Source: CAVYTF01 sp963771435 | GTDB lineage: Bacteria; Bacteroidota; Bacteroidia; Chitinophagales; Chitinophagaceae | Reading direction: 5' to 3' | Assembly: GCA_963771435.1 (NCBI GenBank) | Contig: CAVYTF010000029.1 | Span: 94,689-158,688, forward strand | DNA: 64,000 bases | Made by a program: the position numbers and the translations under genes | Part shown: piece by piece, positions 9,023 through 17,057 of the stretch | How the letters are laid out: the number at the start of each line of letters is the position of its first letter | Position numbering within the stretch: the stretch's first letter is position 1 | The notes under the pieces: generated by a model | The model's input: the letters and a program-made list of their open reading frames with translations, nothing else | Database searches by the model: none | Told to the model about the DNA's origin: nothing

Positions 9023-9604
9023 TCATAGACTTGGATCGAATTTATATGCAGGCCTTATTGTACCGTTATCCCATTGTATCTTGGCAGGATCATATACAAT
9101 ATGTTTCTGTTTATAATAAAGCACAACTTTTTCTTCCTGTGTTATCTTCCTTATGCCGAAACTGATATGATTTGCCGTATCTCTACAAAAATCTATTAAG
9201 TCATTCAATCCCTTCCCTCTTATCGTATCATTTACGCTGGCACATTGAACGTACTTAATACCAGCCGTAGAATCCAAAATATTTAATCTTGCAAAGTCTG
9301 TAATTCTTGCCAGTGGTATCTCTGCAAGGTTTTCAGGCTTTAAATGAAGAAATGGATAGCGGTCGGCTTCATAATCTATCGGATTATATTTTGCTTGGTT
9401 ATATTTAAGATGATAATAAAAAATTGCTCCTGTGCTATCAATAATAAAAATAAATTGTCCATAATTGCGACGCAAAGGAGGTGGTGGTGGGTTCAATGAA
9501 TCTGTCCATTTTGCTGGTTTCGGAATCACATAAACAAACTCCTTCTCCTTCACCGGCTCTTTACAAGCAACTAACAATATCATTATAAATAAAGCAGTTC
9601 TCAT
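9023..9604 (-). CDS. putative lipoprotein, tandem paralogue 2
   Basis: A 193-residue lipoprotein, MRTALFIMILLVACKEPVKE..., paralogous to the gene at 8393-8953. Signal peptide and lipobox (LVAC) are nearly the same; the body keeps the FIIDSTGAIFYYHLK, ITDFARLNI and IRKITQEEK blocks but diverges elsewhere, so the two have separated for some time while the signal stayed fixed. The roughly 50 bases upstream of both genes also match (GCACATTTATTAATA and GATTTCCATAAA), which points to duplication of a whole transcription unit. Function unknown. Confidence 0.72.
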   Translation of the reverse strand: MRTALFIMILLVACKEPVKEKEFVYVIPKPAKWTDSLNPPPPPLRRNYGQFIFIIDSTGAIFYYHLKYNQAKYNPIDYEADRYPFLHLKPENLAEIPLARITDFARLNILDSTAGIKYVQCASVNDTIRGKGLNDLIDFCRDTANHISFGIRKITQEEKVVLYYKQKHIVYDPAKIQWDNGTIRPAYKFDPSL

Positions 9605-9694
9605 CGCACATTTATTAATAAAATGTAATAATTAGTTGATTTCCATAAAATTAAAGTAAATAAACATTGCTATGGCTGCAACTTGCGGTATTGT

Positions 9695-9897
9695 ATTGTC
9701 ACCCAACAATACTTCATTGTCACCCAACAATACTTCATTGTCACCCAACAATATTCCATTGTCACCCAATAATGCTCTATTGTTACCCAACAATGCTCCA
9801 TTGTCACCCAACAATGCTTCATTGTCACCCAACAATACTTCATTGTCACCCAACAATACTTCATTGTCACCCAACAATACTTCATTGTTGCCCAACA
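9695..9897. repeat. 21-bp tandem hairpin array B (10 units)
   Basis: Ten units start every 21 bp from 9695 to 9884. Each carries the inverted repeat ATTGT-CACCCA-ACAAT followed by a 5-base linker (mostly ACTTC); variants include ATTGTTACCCAACAAT. All forward frames stay open through it because 21 is divisible by three. The array ends 131 bp upstream of the start codon of the Fn3-like gene at 10029. Confidence 0.95.
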
Positions 9898-9970
9898 AAA
9901 ATCCGTCTTCGATCACCTCCAAAAAAATATTTTAAAAATTTCCTGATTTTTTTGTTCCCCATTTTGTCGT

Positions 9971-9994
9971 GTTCCCGACTAATTATGTGGGAAC
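9971..9994. promoter_or_regulatory. inverted repeat upstream of the Fn3-like gene
   Basis: GTTCCC (9971-9976) and GGGAAC (9989-9994) form a perfect 6-bp inverted repeat with a 12-bp AT-rich centre, 35 bases before the ATG at 10029. It could be an operator or a 5'-leader hairpin. No protein partner is implied by the sequence. Confidence 0.35.
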
Positions 9995-10028
9995 GATATT
10001 GTTCTCATGAAATTAAAACCCATTAACT

Positions 10029-10655
10029 ATGGCTATTTCAAAATTAAAAACCGGTTTTACGAGGTTAACCGACGGTAACCTCTTTACCAAAGGCAATTAC
10101 ATTGTGACCAAATTGAACGCTAACACGGTCATTATAAATCCTGTCCCGTCGGTTAAGGATGTGGATACGACTGTTGGCAATTTTGGCGATTCAATTGTTG
10201 CTGCGCAGGATGGCAGCAAGGAAGACACTGCCTACAAAAACGCGATGCGCGCTGCCCTCATTTTGATCTTGAACAATTTGGGGTTATTTATTCAAACCGC
10301 CAGCGCCGGCGATGAACCAACCATCTTGTCAACAGGCTATGACGTGGTTAAAACCCGCGCCTACATTGGGTTGCTGCCTAAGCCTCAAAATTTTGAGGTG
10401 AACGAAGGCCCCAACACCGGCAGCGTTGCGCTGAGCACAGGCACTGTGCCTAAGTCGGATTTTTATGAATTTGAGTACCAGGTTGTAGACGCAGATGCAG
10501 TTGTTCCTGCGGATTGGATCACGCAAACGAGCACCAAAAAAAGCTGCATCATCAGCGGGCTCACGGTTGGCGGCCAATATAACTTTCGTGTTGCGGGCGC
10601 CGGCAGTAACACGGGGCGCGTGTACAGCGATGTTATTACAAAATTTGTTTCCTAA
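10029..10655 (+). CDS. small Fn3-like protein downstream of array B
   Basis: A 208-residue protein without a signal peptide. Residues 1-110 begin MAISKLKTGFTRLTDGNLFT and look largely helical. Residues 115-208 resemble a fibronectin type III fold (FEYQVVD...ADWITQT.., CIISGLTVGGQYNFRVAGAG, ending VYSDVITKFVS). The 'KTGFTRLTD' start recurs, as far as I recall, in uncharacterised Bacteroidota proteins; no function is known to me. It is a single-gene unit with a strong terminator 24 bases after its stop, and its base composition is more GC-rich than the neighbouring intergenic DNA. A second small protein with an Fn3-like end, at 20184-20858, also follows a 21-bp array at nearly the same distance. 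Confidence 0.8.
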   Translation: MAISKLKTGFTRLTDGNLFTKGNYIVTKLNANTVIINPVPSVKDVDTTVGNFGDSIVAAQDGSKEDTAYKNAMRAALILILNNLGLFIQTASAGDEPTILSTGYDVVKTRAYIGLLPKPQNFEVNEGPNTGSVALSTGTVPKSDFYEFEYQVVDADAVVPADWITQTSTKKSCIISGLTVGGQYNFRVAGAGSNTGRVYSDVITKFVS

Positions 10656-10678
10656 ATCCTAATTTATCTGTTTTCATA

Positions 10679-10709
10679 AAGCGCGGCATATCTATGTCGT
10701 GCTTTTTTT
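10679..10709 (+). terminator. Rho-independent terminator of the Fn3-like gene
   Basis: AAGCGCGGCA (10679-10688) pairs with TGTCGTGCTT (10695-10704), allowing two G-U pairs, around a 6-base loop and is followed by more T. It separates the Fn3-like gene from the gluconate kinase gene. Confidence 0.8.
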
Positions 10710-10760
10710 GTGTGCATAATTTTTTATACGTTCTTTACAGGTAGCTTTTTACTTACACAA

Positions 10761-12218
10761 ATGAAATATTATCTTGGTGTTGACATTGGAACCACCTCCA
10801 CAAAGGCTGTTGCGTTTGATGAAGCATCAGGTATGCTTGCCAAACATTCTGTTGTGTATGACATGCAGCACTCGCAGCCAAACTATAGCGAACAGGAGCC
10901 TGTAGAAATTTTTAAAGCGGTAGTTACATGTATCAATAAGGTGGTGGGTGAAATGGAAAACACTGCGCCTGTTTTTATCAGCTTTAGCGCTGCAATGCAT
11001 AGCCTGATGGCTGTTGACGAAAATGGCAATGCACTTACCAAATTAATTACATGGGCAGATAACCGCGCTGCTGACAATGCAGAAAACATAAAAAACAGCG
11101 CTGATGGAAAAAGATTTTATAATAAAACGGGAGTGCCTGTGCATGCCATGTCTCCATTTAGCAAGCTGTTGTGGATGAAAGAAAATGAGCCTTCGGTTTT
11201 TGATAAGGCTTATAAATTCATTGGCATTAAGGAATATATTTTTTATAAACTTTTTAGAGAATATGTAGTGGATGCGGGTATTGCATCTGCAACGGGGTTG
11301 CTCAATATAGAGAGTTTGCAGTGGGATGAAATGGTGTTGAATTATGTTGGTATAACTGCGGAGAGATTAGCAAGGGTGGTGAGTGTGAAGGAAATATTTT
11401 ATTTAAAAAATACAAAACAAGAGTACGATGGTGAGGTGTTAAACATTAGCCCTGGAACACCCTTTGTCATTGGTGGAAGCGATGGGGCAATGGCTAATGT
11501 GGCAGAAGCTGCAAAAAGCACAAACGCAATGGTGATAACGGTTGGAACGAGTATTGCCGTGCGCATTACCACCAAAAAAATAATGCTTGATGGACACATG
11601 CGCACCTTTTGCTACCATGCAAAGGATGATGCATACATTATTGGCGGGGCAGGGAACAATGGTGGCATAGTGTTGCAATGGTTGAAAGAAAATATATTTA
11701 ATGATAATGAAAACTATGACGTTTTTTTTGCGTTGGCAAAAGATGTTGCAGCAGGAAGTGATGGCTTGATTTTCCTTCCTTATATCCTCGGCGAAAGAGC
11801 GCCCTATTGGGATGCAAAAGCGAAGGGAATTTTTTTTGGATTAACCGTTGGCCACAACAAAGCGCATATCATAAGAGCAGCAATGGAAGGAGTAGTTTAT
11901 GCTTTGTACAGCATCGGCAAAATATTAATGGAAAAGAATGAAATTGCTGAGATCTATACTGGCGGAGGGTTTGCACAAAATGAATTGTGGCTTCAAATGC
12001 TTGCAGATATGTTCAACAAAGAAATTTTGATAAACAACACTGTTGAAAGTTCCGCCCTTGGCGCTGTGATCACAGGCATGGAAACCCTTGAGTTAAAAGC
12101 TTTTGAAGTAAAAAAACCCTTTGCCGTTTTCAAACCTGTTGCAGCAGATCATGAAACCTATATAAAAAGTTTTGAGAAGTTTGAAAGGCTATATTTTTTA
12201 TTAAAAGAAGAATTTTAG
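10761..12218 (+). CDS. gntK: FGGY-family carbohydrate kinase, probable gluconate kinase
   Basis: A 485-residue FGGY kinase from the ATG at 10761, which gives the standard N-terminus YYLGVDIGTTSTKAVAFD (phosphate-binding loop). An ATP-binding block GGAGNNGGIVLQWL and the late GGGFAQNELWLQMLADMF and SSALGAVITG segments are in place. FGGY kinases phosphorylate sugars or sugar acids in the cytoplasm. With a GntP permease at 5310-6626 the likely substrate is gluconate, giving 6-phosphogluconate; the sequence type matches the gluconokinase branch, but xylulose or glycerol cannot be excluded by eye. A frame opening at 10710 overlaps the upstream terminator and is not the true start. Confidence 0.82.
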   Translation: MKYYLGVDIGTTSTKAVAFDEASGMLAKHSVVYDMQHSQPNYSEQEPVEIFKAVVTCINKVVGEMENTAPVFISFSAAMHSLMAVDENGNALTKLITWADNRAADNAENIKNSADGKRFYNKTGVPVHAMSPFSKLLWMKENEPSVFDKAYKFIGIKEYIFYKLFREYVVDAGIASATGLLNIESLQWDEMVLNYVGITAERLARVVSVKEIFYLKNTKQEYDGEVLNISPGTPFVIGGSDGAMANVAEAAKSTNAMVITVGTSIAVRITTKKIMLDGHMRTFCYHAKDDAYIIGGAGNNGGIVLQWLKENIFNDNENYDVFFALAKDVAAGSDGLIFLPYILGERAPYWDAKAKGIFFGLTVGHNKAHIIRAAMEGVVYALYSIGKILMEKNEIAEIYTGGGFAQNELWLQMLADMFNKEILINNTVESSALGAVITGMETLELKAFEVKKPFAVFKPVAADHETYIKSFEKFERLYFLLKEEF

Positions 12219-12229
12219 TTGATATTATT

Positions 12230-13036
12230 TTATACACTCACGTTAAAATCTCTCAGTGCATTATTGAGGCTTGTCTTTAAGTCGGTGCTGGGCTTGCGTT
12301 TGCCGATGATGAGTGCACAGCTTACGCCAAAAGAACCTGCAGGAAAGTCCTTATTATAAGTGCCGGGTATCACCACACTTCTTGCAGGCACATATCCTTT
12401 GTATTCAACAGGCTCTGCACCGCTCACATCAATGATCTTGGTAGATTGAGTGAGCACTACATTTGCGCCAAGCACCACTTCTTTTTCAAGCATGACCCCT
12501 TCCACTACAATGCTCCTGCTCCCCAGGAAACATCCGTCCTCAATGATGACAGGCGCGGCCTGCAAGGGTTCCAGCACACCGCCAATTCCTACGCCTCCAC
12601 TAAGATGTACGCCTTTGCCCACCTGCGCACAACTGCCAACAGTTGCCCATGTATCAACCATGGTGCCTTCATCTACGTATGCGCCAATGTTTACAAAGCT
12701 TGGCAGCAATATCACGTTCTTTGCAATGTATGCGCCATAGCGTGCCACCGACCCCGGCACTGCCCTCACGCCCAATGAAGCATGATCTTTCTTCAATAAC
12801 ATTTTATCATAGAACTCAAAGGGAGGCATGTTGAGTGTTTGCATAGGTTGTATCACAAAATATAATACGATGGCCTGCTTCACCCATTCATTGATCACCC
12901 AGCCGTTCTCTGTTGGCGAAGCCGTGCGCAGCCTGCCGTTGTCCAGTTCTTCTATGGCCGCTCTTACGGCATCCGCATATTTTTCCTGTTTCAAAAGGTC
13001 ACGATTTTCCCATGCTTCCAGTATCAGTTCTTTCAT
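12230..13036 (-). CDS. dapD: 2,3,4,5-tetrahydropyridine-2,6-dicarboxylate N-succinyltransferase
   Basis: A 268-residue acyltransferase of the DapD family. The N-terminal helical domain is followed by a left-handed beta-helix of hexapeptide repeats (about residues 95-220: ARYGAYIAKNVILLPSFVNIG, GTMVDTWATVGSCAQVGKG, VHLSGGVGIGGVLEP). It transfers succinyl from succinyl-CoA to tetrahydrodipicolinate in lysine and meso-diaminopimelate synthesis, so it feeds both protein and peptidoglycan. Length and start are usual. It converges with the kinase gene, stop to stop 11 bases apart. No other dap gene is in the window. Confidence 0.94.
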   Translation of the reverse strand: MKELILEAWENRDLLKQEKYADAVRAAIEELDNGRLRTASPTENGWVINEWVKQAIVLYFVIQPMQTLNMPPFEFYDKMLLKKDHASLGVRAVPGSVARYGAYIAKNVILLPSFVNIGAYVDEGTMVDTWATVGSCAQVGKGVHLSGGVGIGGVLEPLQAAPVIIEDGCFLGSRSIVVEGVMLEKEVVLGANVVLTQSTKIIDVSGAEPVEYKGYVPARSVVIPGTYNKDFPAGSFGVSCALIIGKRKPSTDLKTSLNNALRDFNVSV

Positions 13037-13151
13037 CTTAAATAATTTTTACAAACTTAGTTAATGCAATAGTTTGCGTGTTTGATAATTTGGGAATTGA
13101 TCGATATGCGGAGTAGTTTTGTTGATATAATAAATAATAAGTCAATAAGTA

Positions 13152-13718
13152 ATGGACGATTTTTCAAAAGATGTTGAAAGCTGTTTGGAAGTTTTGAAAA
13201 GCGGGGGAGTCATTTTATATCCAACTGATACCGTTTGGGGGCTCGGTTGCGACGCCACCAATGCAGCCGCAGTTGAAAAAATAATTGCTTTAAAGAACAG
13301 GCCAGCAAACAAGAGTTTTGTGGTATTGGTTGCAACGGAAAAGGATATTTTAAGGTATGCGGCTTCGCCGGATATGGCAGTTTTTGATTATTTGCAAACC
13401 ATAAAAAAGCCAACTACGGTCATTTATGAAAACGCTTTGGGCATTGCTGAAAATGCTTTGGCGGATGATGGTTCAGTTGCAATGCGCATTTGCAAAGATG
13501 CGTTTTGTCGGCATCTGATAAAGCGCTTCCGCAAGCCAATTATCAGCACTTCTGCAAATAAAAGCGGGGAACCGACGCCACAAAACTTTGCTGATATTGA
13601 GGATGCAGTAAAAACGCAGGTGGACTATTGTGTACAATGGAAACAGGATGACAAATCTGCAACTCCTTCTGCCATAATACGTTGGGAAAGAGGGGAGGCG
13701 GTAATTATTCGGGCGTGA
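13152..13718 (+). CDS. tsaC: L-threonylcarbamoyladenylate synthase (Sua5/YrdC/TsaC)
   Basis: A 188-residue single-domain YrdC protein with YPTDTVWGLGCDA (residues 20-32), the KNRP block near 48-51, AMRICKD and STSANKSGEPTP. The family makes threonylcarbamoyl-AMP from threonine, bicarbonate and ATP for the t6A modification of ANN-decoding tRNAs. The length is that of the short TsaC form without the Sua5 C-terminal domain. A tRNA nucleotidyltransferase lies downstream on the same strand, so the region concentrates tRNA maturation genes. Confidence 0.92.
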   Translation: MDDFSKDVESCLEVLKSGGVILYPTDTVWGLGCDATNAAAVEKIIALKNRPANKSFVVLVATEKDILRYAASPDMAVFDYLQTIKKPTTVIYENALGIAENALADDGSVAMRICKDAFCRHLIKRFRKPIISTSANKSGEPTPQNFADIEDAVKTQVDYCVQWKQDDKSATPSAIIRWERGEAVIIRA

Positions 13719-13763
13719 AAAACCTTTGGCATCCTTTTCCGTAAATAGCTGTAAATGAATTTT

Positions 13764-13970
13764 ATGGCTACAGTAATTTTAGAAGTTCCGTCAGATAAGA
13801 TAAAAGCGTTTGTGAACATGATACTTGATCTTGGCATTGAAAAAAACCGGATCATTCCTACTATAAAAGAAAGGGCAATTACCGTTCCTCAAAAAAATTG
13901 GTTCAATAATTTCAATAGCAAGCAAAATTTTAGCTGGGATATGAACCGCAACGAACTGGAATTTGAATAA
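13764..13970 (+). CDS. small hypothetical protein
   Basis: A 68-residue frame from ATG 13764 (MATVILEVPSDKIKAFVNMI); an ATG at 13755 would add three residues. It is predicted alpha/beta at the start, with a charged tail (WDMNRNELEFE). It lies between tsaC and the nucleotidyltransferase gene on the same strand. I do not recognise it, but the frame is clean and the N-terminal sequence looks like a folded peptide. Similar short proteins are common beside Bacteroidota genes; no function can be given. Confidence 0.5.
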   Translation: MATVILEVPSDKIKAFVNMILDLGIEKNRIIPTIKERAITVPQKNWFNNFNSKQNFSWDMNRNELEFE

Positions 13971-13991
13971 GATTTTGCTGTTTTGACAAAG

Positions 13992-14022
13992 TTTGTGCCT
14001 GCAACCTATGCACTTATCTTTG
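13992..14022 (+). promoter_or_regulatory. Bacteroidota-type promoter of the tRNA nucleotidyltransferase gene
   Basis: TTTG at 13992-13995 and TATCTTTG at 14015-14022 match the TTTG / TAnnTTTG consensus of the Bacteroidota housekeeping sigma factor with a 19-bp gap. Transcription would begin about 14027-14030, at the GTG start itself, which implies a leaderless or nearly leaderless message. Confidence 0.6.
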
Positions 14023-14026
14023 CAGG

Positions 14027-15445
14027 GTGGAAATAAATCTTTCAGATAAGGAGCTTTTTATTTTAAAAAAGGTGTCTAACGCTGCTGAGGAACTAAACCT
14101 TCAGTGTTTTCTTATAGGCGGTTTTGTTCGCGATAAAATAATTGGCAGGACCACCAAAGACGCTGACATTGTTTGCCTCGGCGACGGTATTGCTTTAGCG
14201 CAAAAGACGGCAGAACAGTTTCAGCCAACACCCGTTGTTTCTTTTTTCAAAAATTTTGGTACTGCGCAAATAAAAATTCATGAGTTTGAAGTGGAATTTG
14301 TAGGCGCACGAAAAGAAAGCTATTCGTACTATAGCAGAAAACCCGAAGTGGAACAGGGAAGCCTGGAAGATGACCAGGACCGCAGGGATTTTACCATTAA
14401 TGCCTTGGCAATAAGCCTAAACAAAAGCGATTTTGGCAGGTTGGTTGACCCTTTTAATGGGTTAAAAGATATAGAAGAAAAGATAATTCAAACACCTTTA
14501 GAGCCTTCTCAAACCTTTTCTGATGATCCTTTGCGCATGATGCGCGCCATCAGGTTTGCCACCCAGTTAAACTTCACGATAACAGACAAAACTTTCCAGG
14601 GAATTATTGATAATGCCGTACGCATAAAGATAGTTTCTCAGGAAAGGATCACGGATGAGTTGAATAAGATCATGTTTTGCAGGAAGCCATCCGTTGGCTG
14701 GGATCTGCTGAGCAAAAGCGGGTTGCTGCAAATTATTTTTCCGCAGATGATGTTGCTTCACGGCGCGGAATACGTGGATGGATACGGGCATAAAGACAAT
14801 TTTTATCATACGCTACAGGTGCTTGATAATATCTCCAGAAATACGGATGACCTTTGGTTAAGATGGGCTGCACTTTTGCATGATATTGCCAAACCTGCCA
14901 CCAAAAGATTTGAAGAAGGCCATGGATGGACATTTCACGGGCATGAAGCGGTGGGAGCAAGGATGGTTCCGAAGATATTTTCAAAATTAAAACTACCGCT
15001 TACTGAAAAAATGCGCTATGTGCAAAAGCTTGTGGAACTCCATTTGCGGCCGATAAGCCTCACCAAAGAAAATATAACCGACAGCGCAGTACGGCGGTTG
15101 CTTTTTGACGCTGGTGAATGCATCGATGACCTGATGATGCTTTGCGAAGCAGATATTACGAGCAAAAACAGGCAGAAAGTGGCACGTTATTTACAGAATT
15201 TTGAGATCGTTAAGCAGCGGATGAAGGAAGTGGAAGAAAAAGACCATCTTCGAAACTGGCAACCACCTATCACGGGCGAAACCATCATGGAGACTTTCGG
15301 CTTATCGCCTGAAAAGCGTGTGGGTATCATAAAAGACGCCATCCGGGAAGCAATTTTGGACGGAATTATTCCCAACACCTATGAAGAGGCGTTTAATTTA
15401 ATGTTGAAAAAGGCTGCTGCATTAAGCCTTACACCCATATTATAA
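14027..15445 (+). CDS. cca: tRNA nucleotidyltransferase / poly(A) polymerase family with HD domain
   Basis: A 472-residue protein. The head domain has FLIGGFVRDKIIGR and the metal-binding DADIVCLG, then RRDFTINALA and the DPFNGLKDIEEK / DDPLRMMRAIRFA blocks. A C-terminal HD domain follows (LLHDIAKPATKRF, then FHGHEAVGARM). The family adds CCA to tRNA 3' ends; the HD part suggests extra phosphohydrolase activity. Both tRNAs in the window lack a full encoded CCA, so this activity is needed. The only fitting start is GTG at 14027; the next candidate, GTG at 14072, would cut conserved N-terminal sequence. The promoter lies directly against it. Confidence 0.9.
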   Translation: MEINLSDKELFILKKVSNAAEELNLQCFLIGGFVRDKIIGRTTKDADIVCLGDGIALAQKTAEQFQPTPVVSFFKNFGTAQIKIHEFEVEFVGARKESYSYYSRKPEVEQGSLEDDQDRRDFTINALAISLNKSDFGRLVDPFNGLKDIEEKIIQTPLEPSQTFSDDPLRMMRAIRFATQLNFTITDKTFQGIIDNAVRIKIVSQERITDELNKIMFCRKPSVGWDLLSKSGLLQIIFPQMMLLHGAEYVDGYGHKDNFYHTLQVLDNISRNTDDLWLRWAALLHDIAKPATKRFEEGHGWTFHGHEAVGARMVPKIFSKLKLPLTEKMRYVQKLVELHLRPISLTKENITDSAVRRLLFDAGECIDDLMMLCEADITSKNRQKVARYLQNFEIVKQRMKEVEEKDHLRNWQPPITGETIMETFGLSPEKRVGIIKDAIREAILDGIIPNTYEEAFNLMLKKAAALSLTPIL

Positions 15446-15529
15446 TTGTAATTAGTCGTTTATTTGCCATCTTTGTTCAACGATGGCTGCTTATAAAATG
15501 AAATAAATATCAAATCAAAAATATAACGA

Positions 15530-16111
15530 ATGGCTGTTTTAAAGTTCAGGATATATTTAGAAGAGGACGATACTGTTTACCGTGATGTGATCATTAAACA
15601 TAAACAGAACTTCAAAGACTTGCATTTTGCAATTTTGAAAGCCTATGAATTTGATACTAAGCACAAAGCAACTTTTTACAGAAGCAATGACGGTTGGCAG
15701 CGGGGGCGTGAAATAAGTTTGGAAAAATATGAAAAGGCCTATCGTGCAGAACCATTGTTGATGGTAGAAACTACCATTGGGAGCGAAATAAGGGATACAA
15801 ATCAGAAATTTGTATACCTATATGATTTTGAGAAGAACTGGTCTTTTTTGGTGGAACTTATTAATGTGACGAAGGAAGAAAACGGCAGAATTTCTTACCC
15901 CATAACGACACGTATTGAGGGAATTGGGCCGCCCCAGTATGGTGTAAAAAGCCTTTTAGGCGATAAGTTTGTGGATATTGAAGAAAAGTACGACCTGTCA
16001 AAAGGGACGGAAGGATTTACAGAGGAAGGAGGTGATGCAAGCGAAACAAACCATGAAGAATCATCATCTTCTGAAGAATTACCTGATAATGAGGCTCAGG
16101 AGGAATATTAA
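15530..16111 (+). CDS. pRiA4b ORF-3-like domain protein
   Basis: A 193-residue protein starting AVLKFRIYLEEDDTVYRDVI, with the block LHFAILKAYEFD and the central VYLYDFEKNWSFLVELI. These are hallmarks of the pRiA4b ORF-3-like / IS1096 TnpR-like fold. The family is named after plasmid and transposon passengers but is common in chromosomes; its function is unknown. The C-terminal 45 residues are highly acidic and Ser-rich (EESSSSEELPDNEAQEEY) and probably disordered. There are no other transposon traces nearby. It precedes the RmlD-like gene by 59 bases on the same strand. Confidence 0.78.
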   Translation: MAVLKFRIYLEEDDTVYRDVIIKHKQNFKDLHFAILKAYEFDTKHKATFYRSNDGWQRGREISLEKYEKAYRAEPLLMVETTIGSEIRDTNQKFVYLYDFEKNWSFLVELINVTKEENGRISYPITTRIEGIGPPQYGVKSLLGDKFVDIEEKYDLSKGTEGFTEEGGDASETNHEESSSSEELPDNEAQEEY

Positions 16112-16170
16112 GAAAATATGAAGTTTGCATTAAATCTTTATATATTGTGCAGGCTTCTTAATTTGGCAGG

Positions 16171-17055
16171 ATGAAAGTGCTTGTAACGGGCGCGAATGGT
16201 TTTTTAGGCCAGCATTTATGCCTTTATCTTGCTGCAAAAAATTTTGATATTGTCGCTGTAAGCCGTGGTGGATGCAGAATCCCTGCAAAAGATGCCTTTG
16301 AATACTATCCTATTGATCTTACTGACAAAGTTGCTGTCCATCAAATGTTGTATGTTACAAAACCGGATGTGGTTGTTCATACAGCGGCGATGAGCAAGCC
16401 GGATGAATGCAACAATAACAGGGTGGCCTGTTTGAAACAGAATGTAGAAGTAACTGAAAACTTGCTGGAACCGGTTTTTGAAAAAGGGAGCTATTTTATT
16501 TATATATCGACAGATTTTGTGTTTGGCGAAAACGGGCCGCACAACGAAGAAGATGAAACCGGACCTTTGAATTTTTATGGGGAAAGCAAATTATTTGCAG
16601 AGAAGTTGTTAGAGGCGTACAGGATAAATTATGCAATTGTTCGCCCAGTGTTTATGTACGGAGATATATGGAATGGACTAAGGCCTAGTTTCTTGCATTG
16701 GGTTAAAAATAATTTGCAGGAAAATAAAAAAATAAAAGTGGTGAGCGACCAGCAACGTACACCAACTTTTGTTTTGGATATTTGTAAAGGCATTGAAACG
16801 CTTATAGAGCAAAGAAAGCAGGGGATTTACCATTTGGCAGGGAAAGATATTTTGTCACCTTATCAAATGGCTGTTGCAACAGCAAGGGCTTTAAGCCTTG
16901 ATGAAAATTTGATTGAAGAAGTAACATCAGAAACATTTGCAGAGCCTGTAAAAAGGGCAAAAAGAAGCGGTTTGAAAGTTGACAAAGCCATAAAAGAACT
17001 TAATTATTGTCCATTAAGTTTTGAAGAAGGAATAAAAAGCACTTTTAGAATATAA
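16171..17055 (+). CDS. RmlD-like NAD(P)-dependent sugar-nucleotide reductase
   Basis: A 294-residue extended short-chain dehydrogenase. It has VTGANGFLGQHLC (Rossmann glycine motif, residues 4-16), HTAAMSKPDECNNN, the active-site ISTDFVFGENGPHNE and the catalytic YGESK pair (Tyr and Lys near 145-149). The best match is dTDP-4-dehydrorhamnose reductase, the last step of dTDP-rhamnose synthesis, but no rmlA/B/C genes are near, so the substrate may differ. The CHAD gene starts 2 bases after its stop, so the two are probably co-translated. A weak TTAATTTG box sits just before the ATG. Confidence 0.78.
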   Translation: MKVLVTGANGFLGQHLCLYLAAKNFDIVAVSRGGCRIPAKDAFEYYPIDLTDKVAVHQMLYVTKPDVVVHTAAMSKPDECNNNRVACLKQNVEVTENLLEPVFEKGSYFIYISTDFVFGENGPHNEEDETGPLNFYGESKLFAEKLLEAYRINYAIVRPVFMYGDIWNGLRPSFLHWVKNNLQENKKIKVVSDQQRTPTFVLDICKGIETLIEQRKQGIYHLAGKDILSPYQMAVATARALSLDENLIEEVTSETFAEPVKRAKRSGLKVDKAIKELNYCPLSFEEGIKSTFRI

Positions 17056-17057
17056 AC

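Noticed and set aside
9632..10026. Overlapping open frames on both strands through array B
   Set aside because: Several frames on both strands are open at the same place for the same arithmetic reason; they cannot all be genes and none has a credible start.
15530..16111. Evidence of a transposon from the pRiA4b ORF-3-like gene
   Set aside because: No transposase, terminal inverted repeats or target duplication nearby; the domain is common in ordinary chromosomes.
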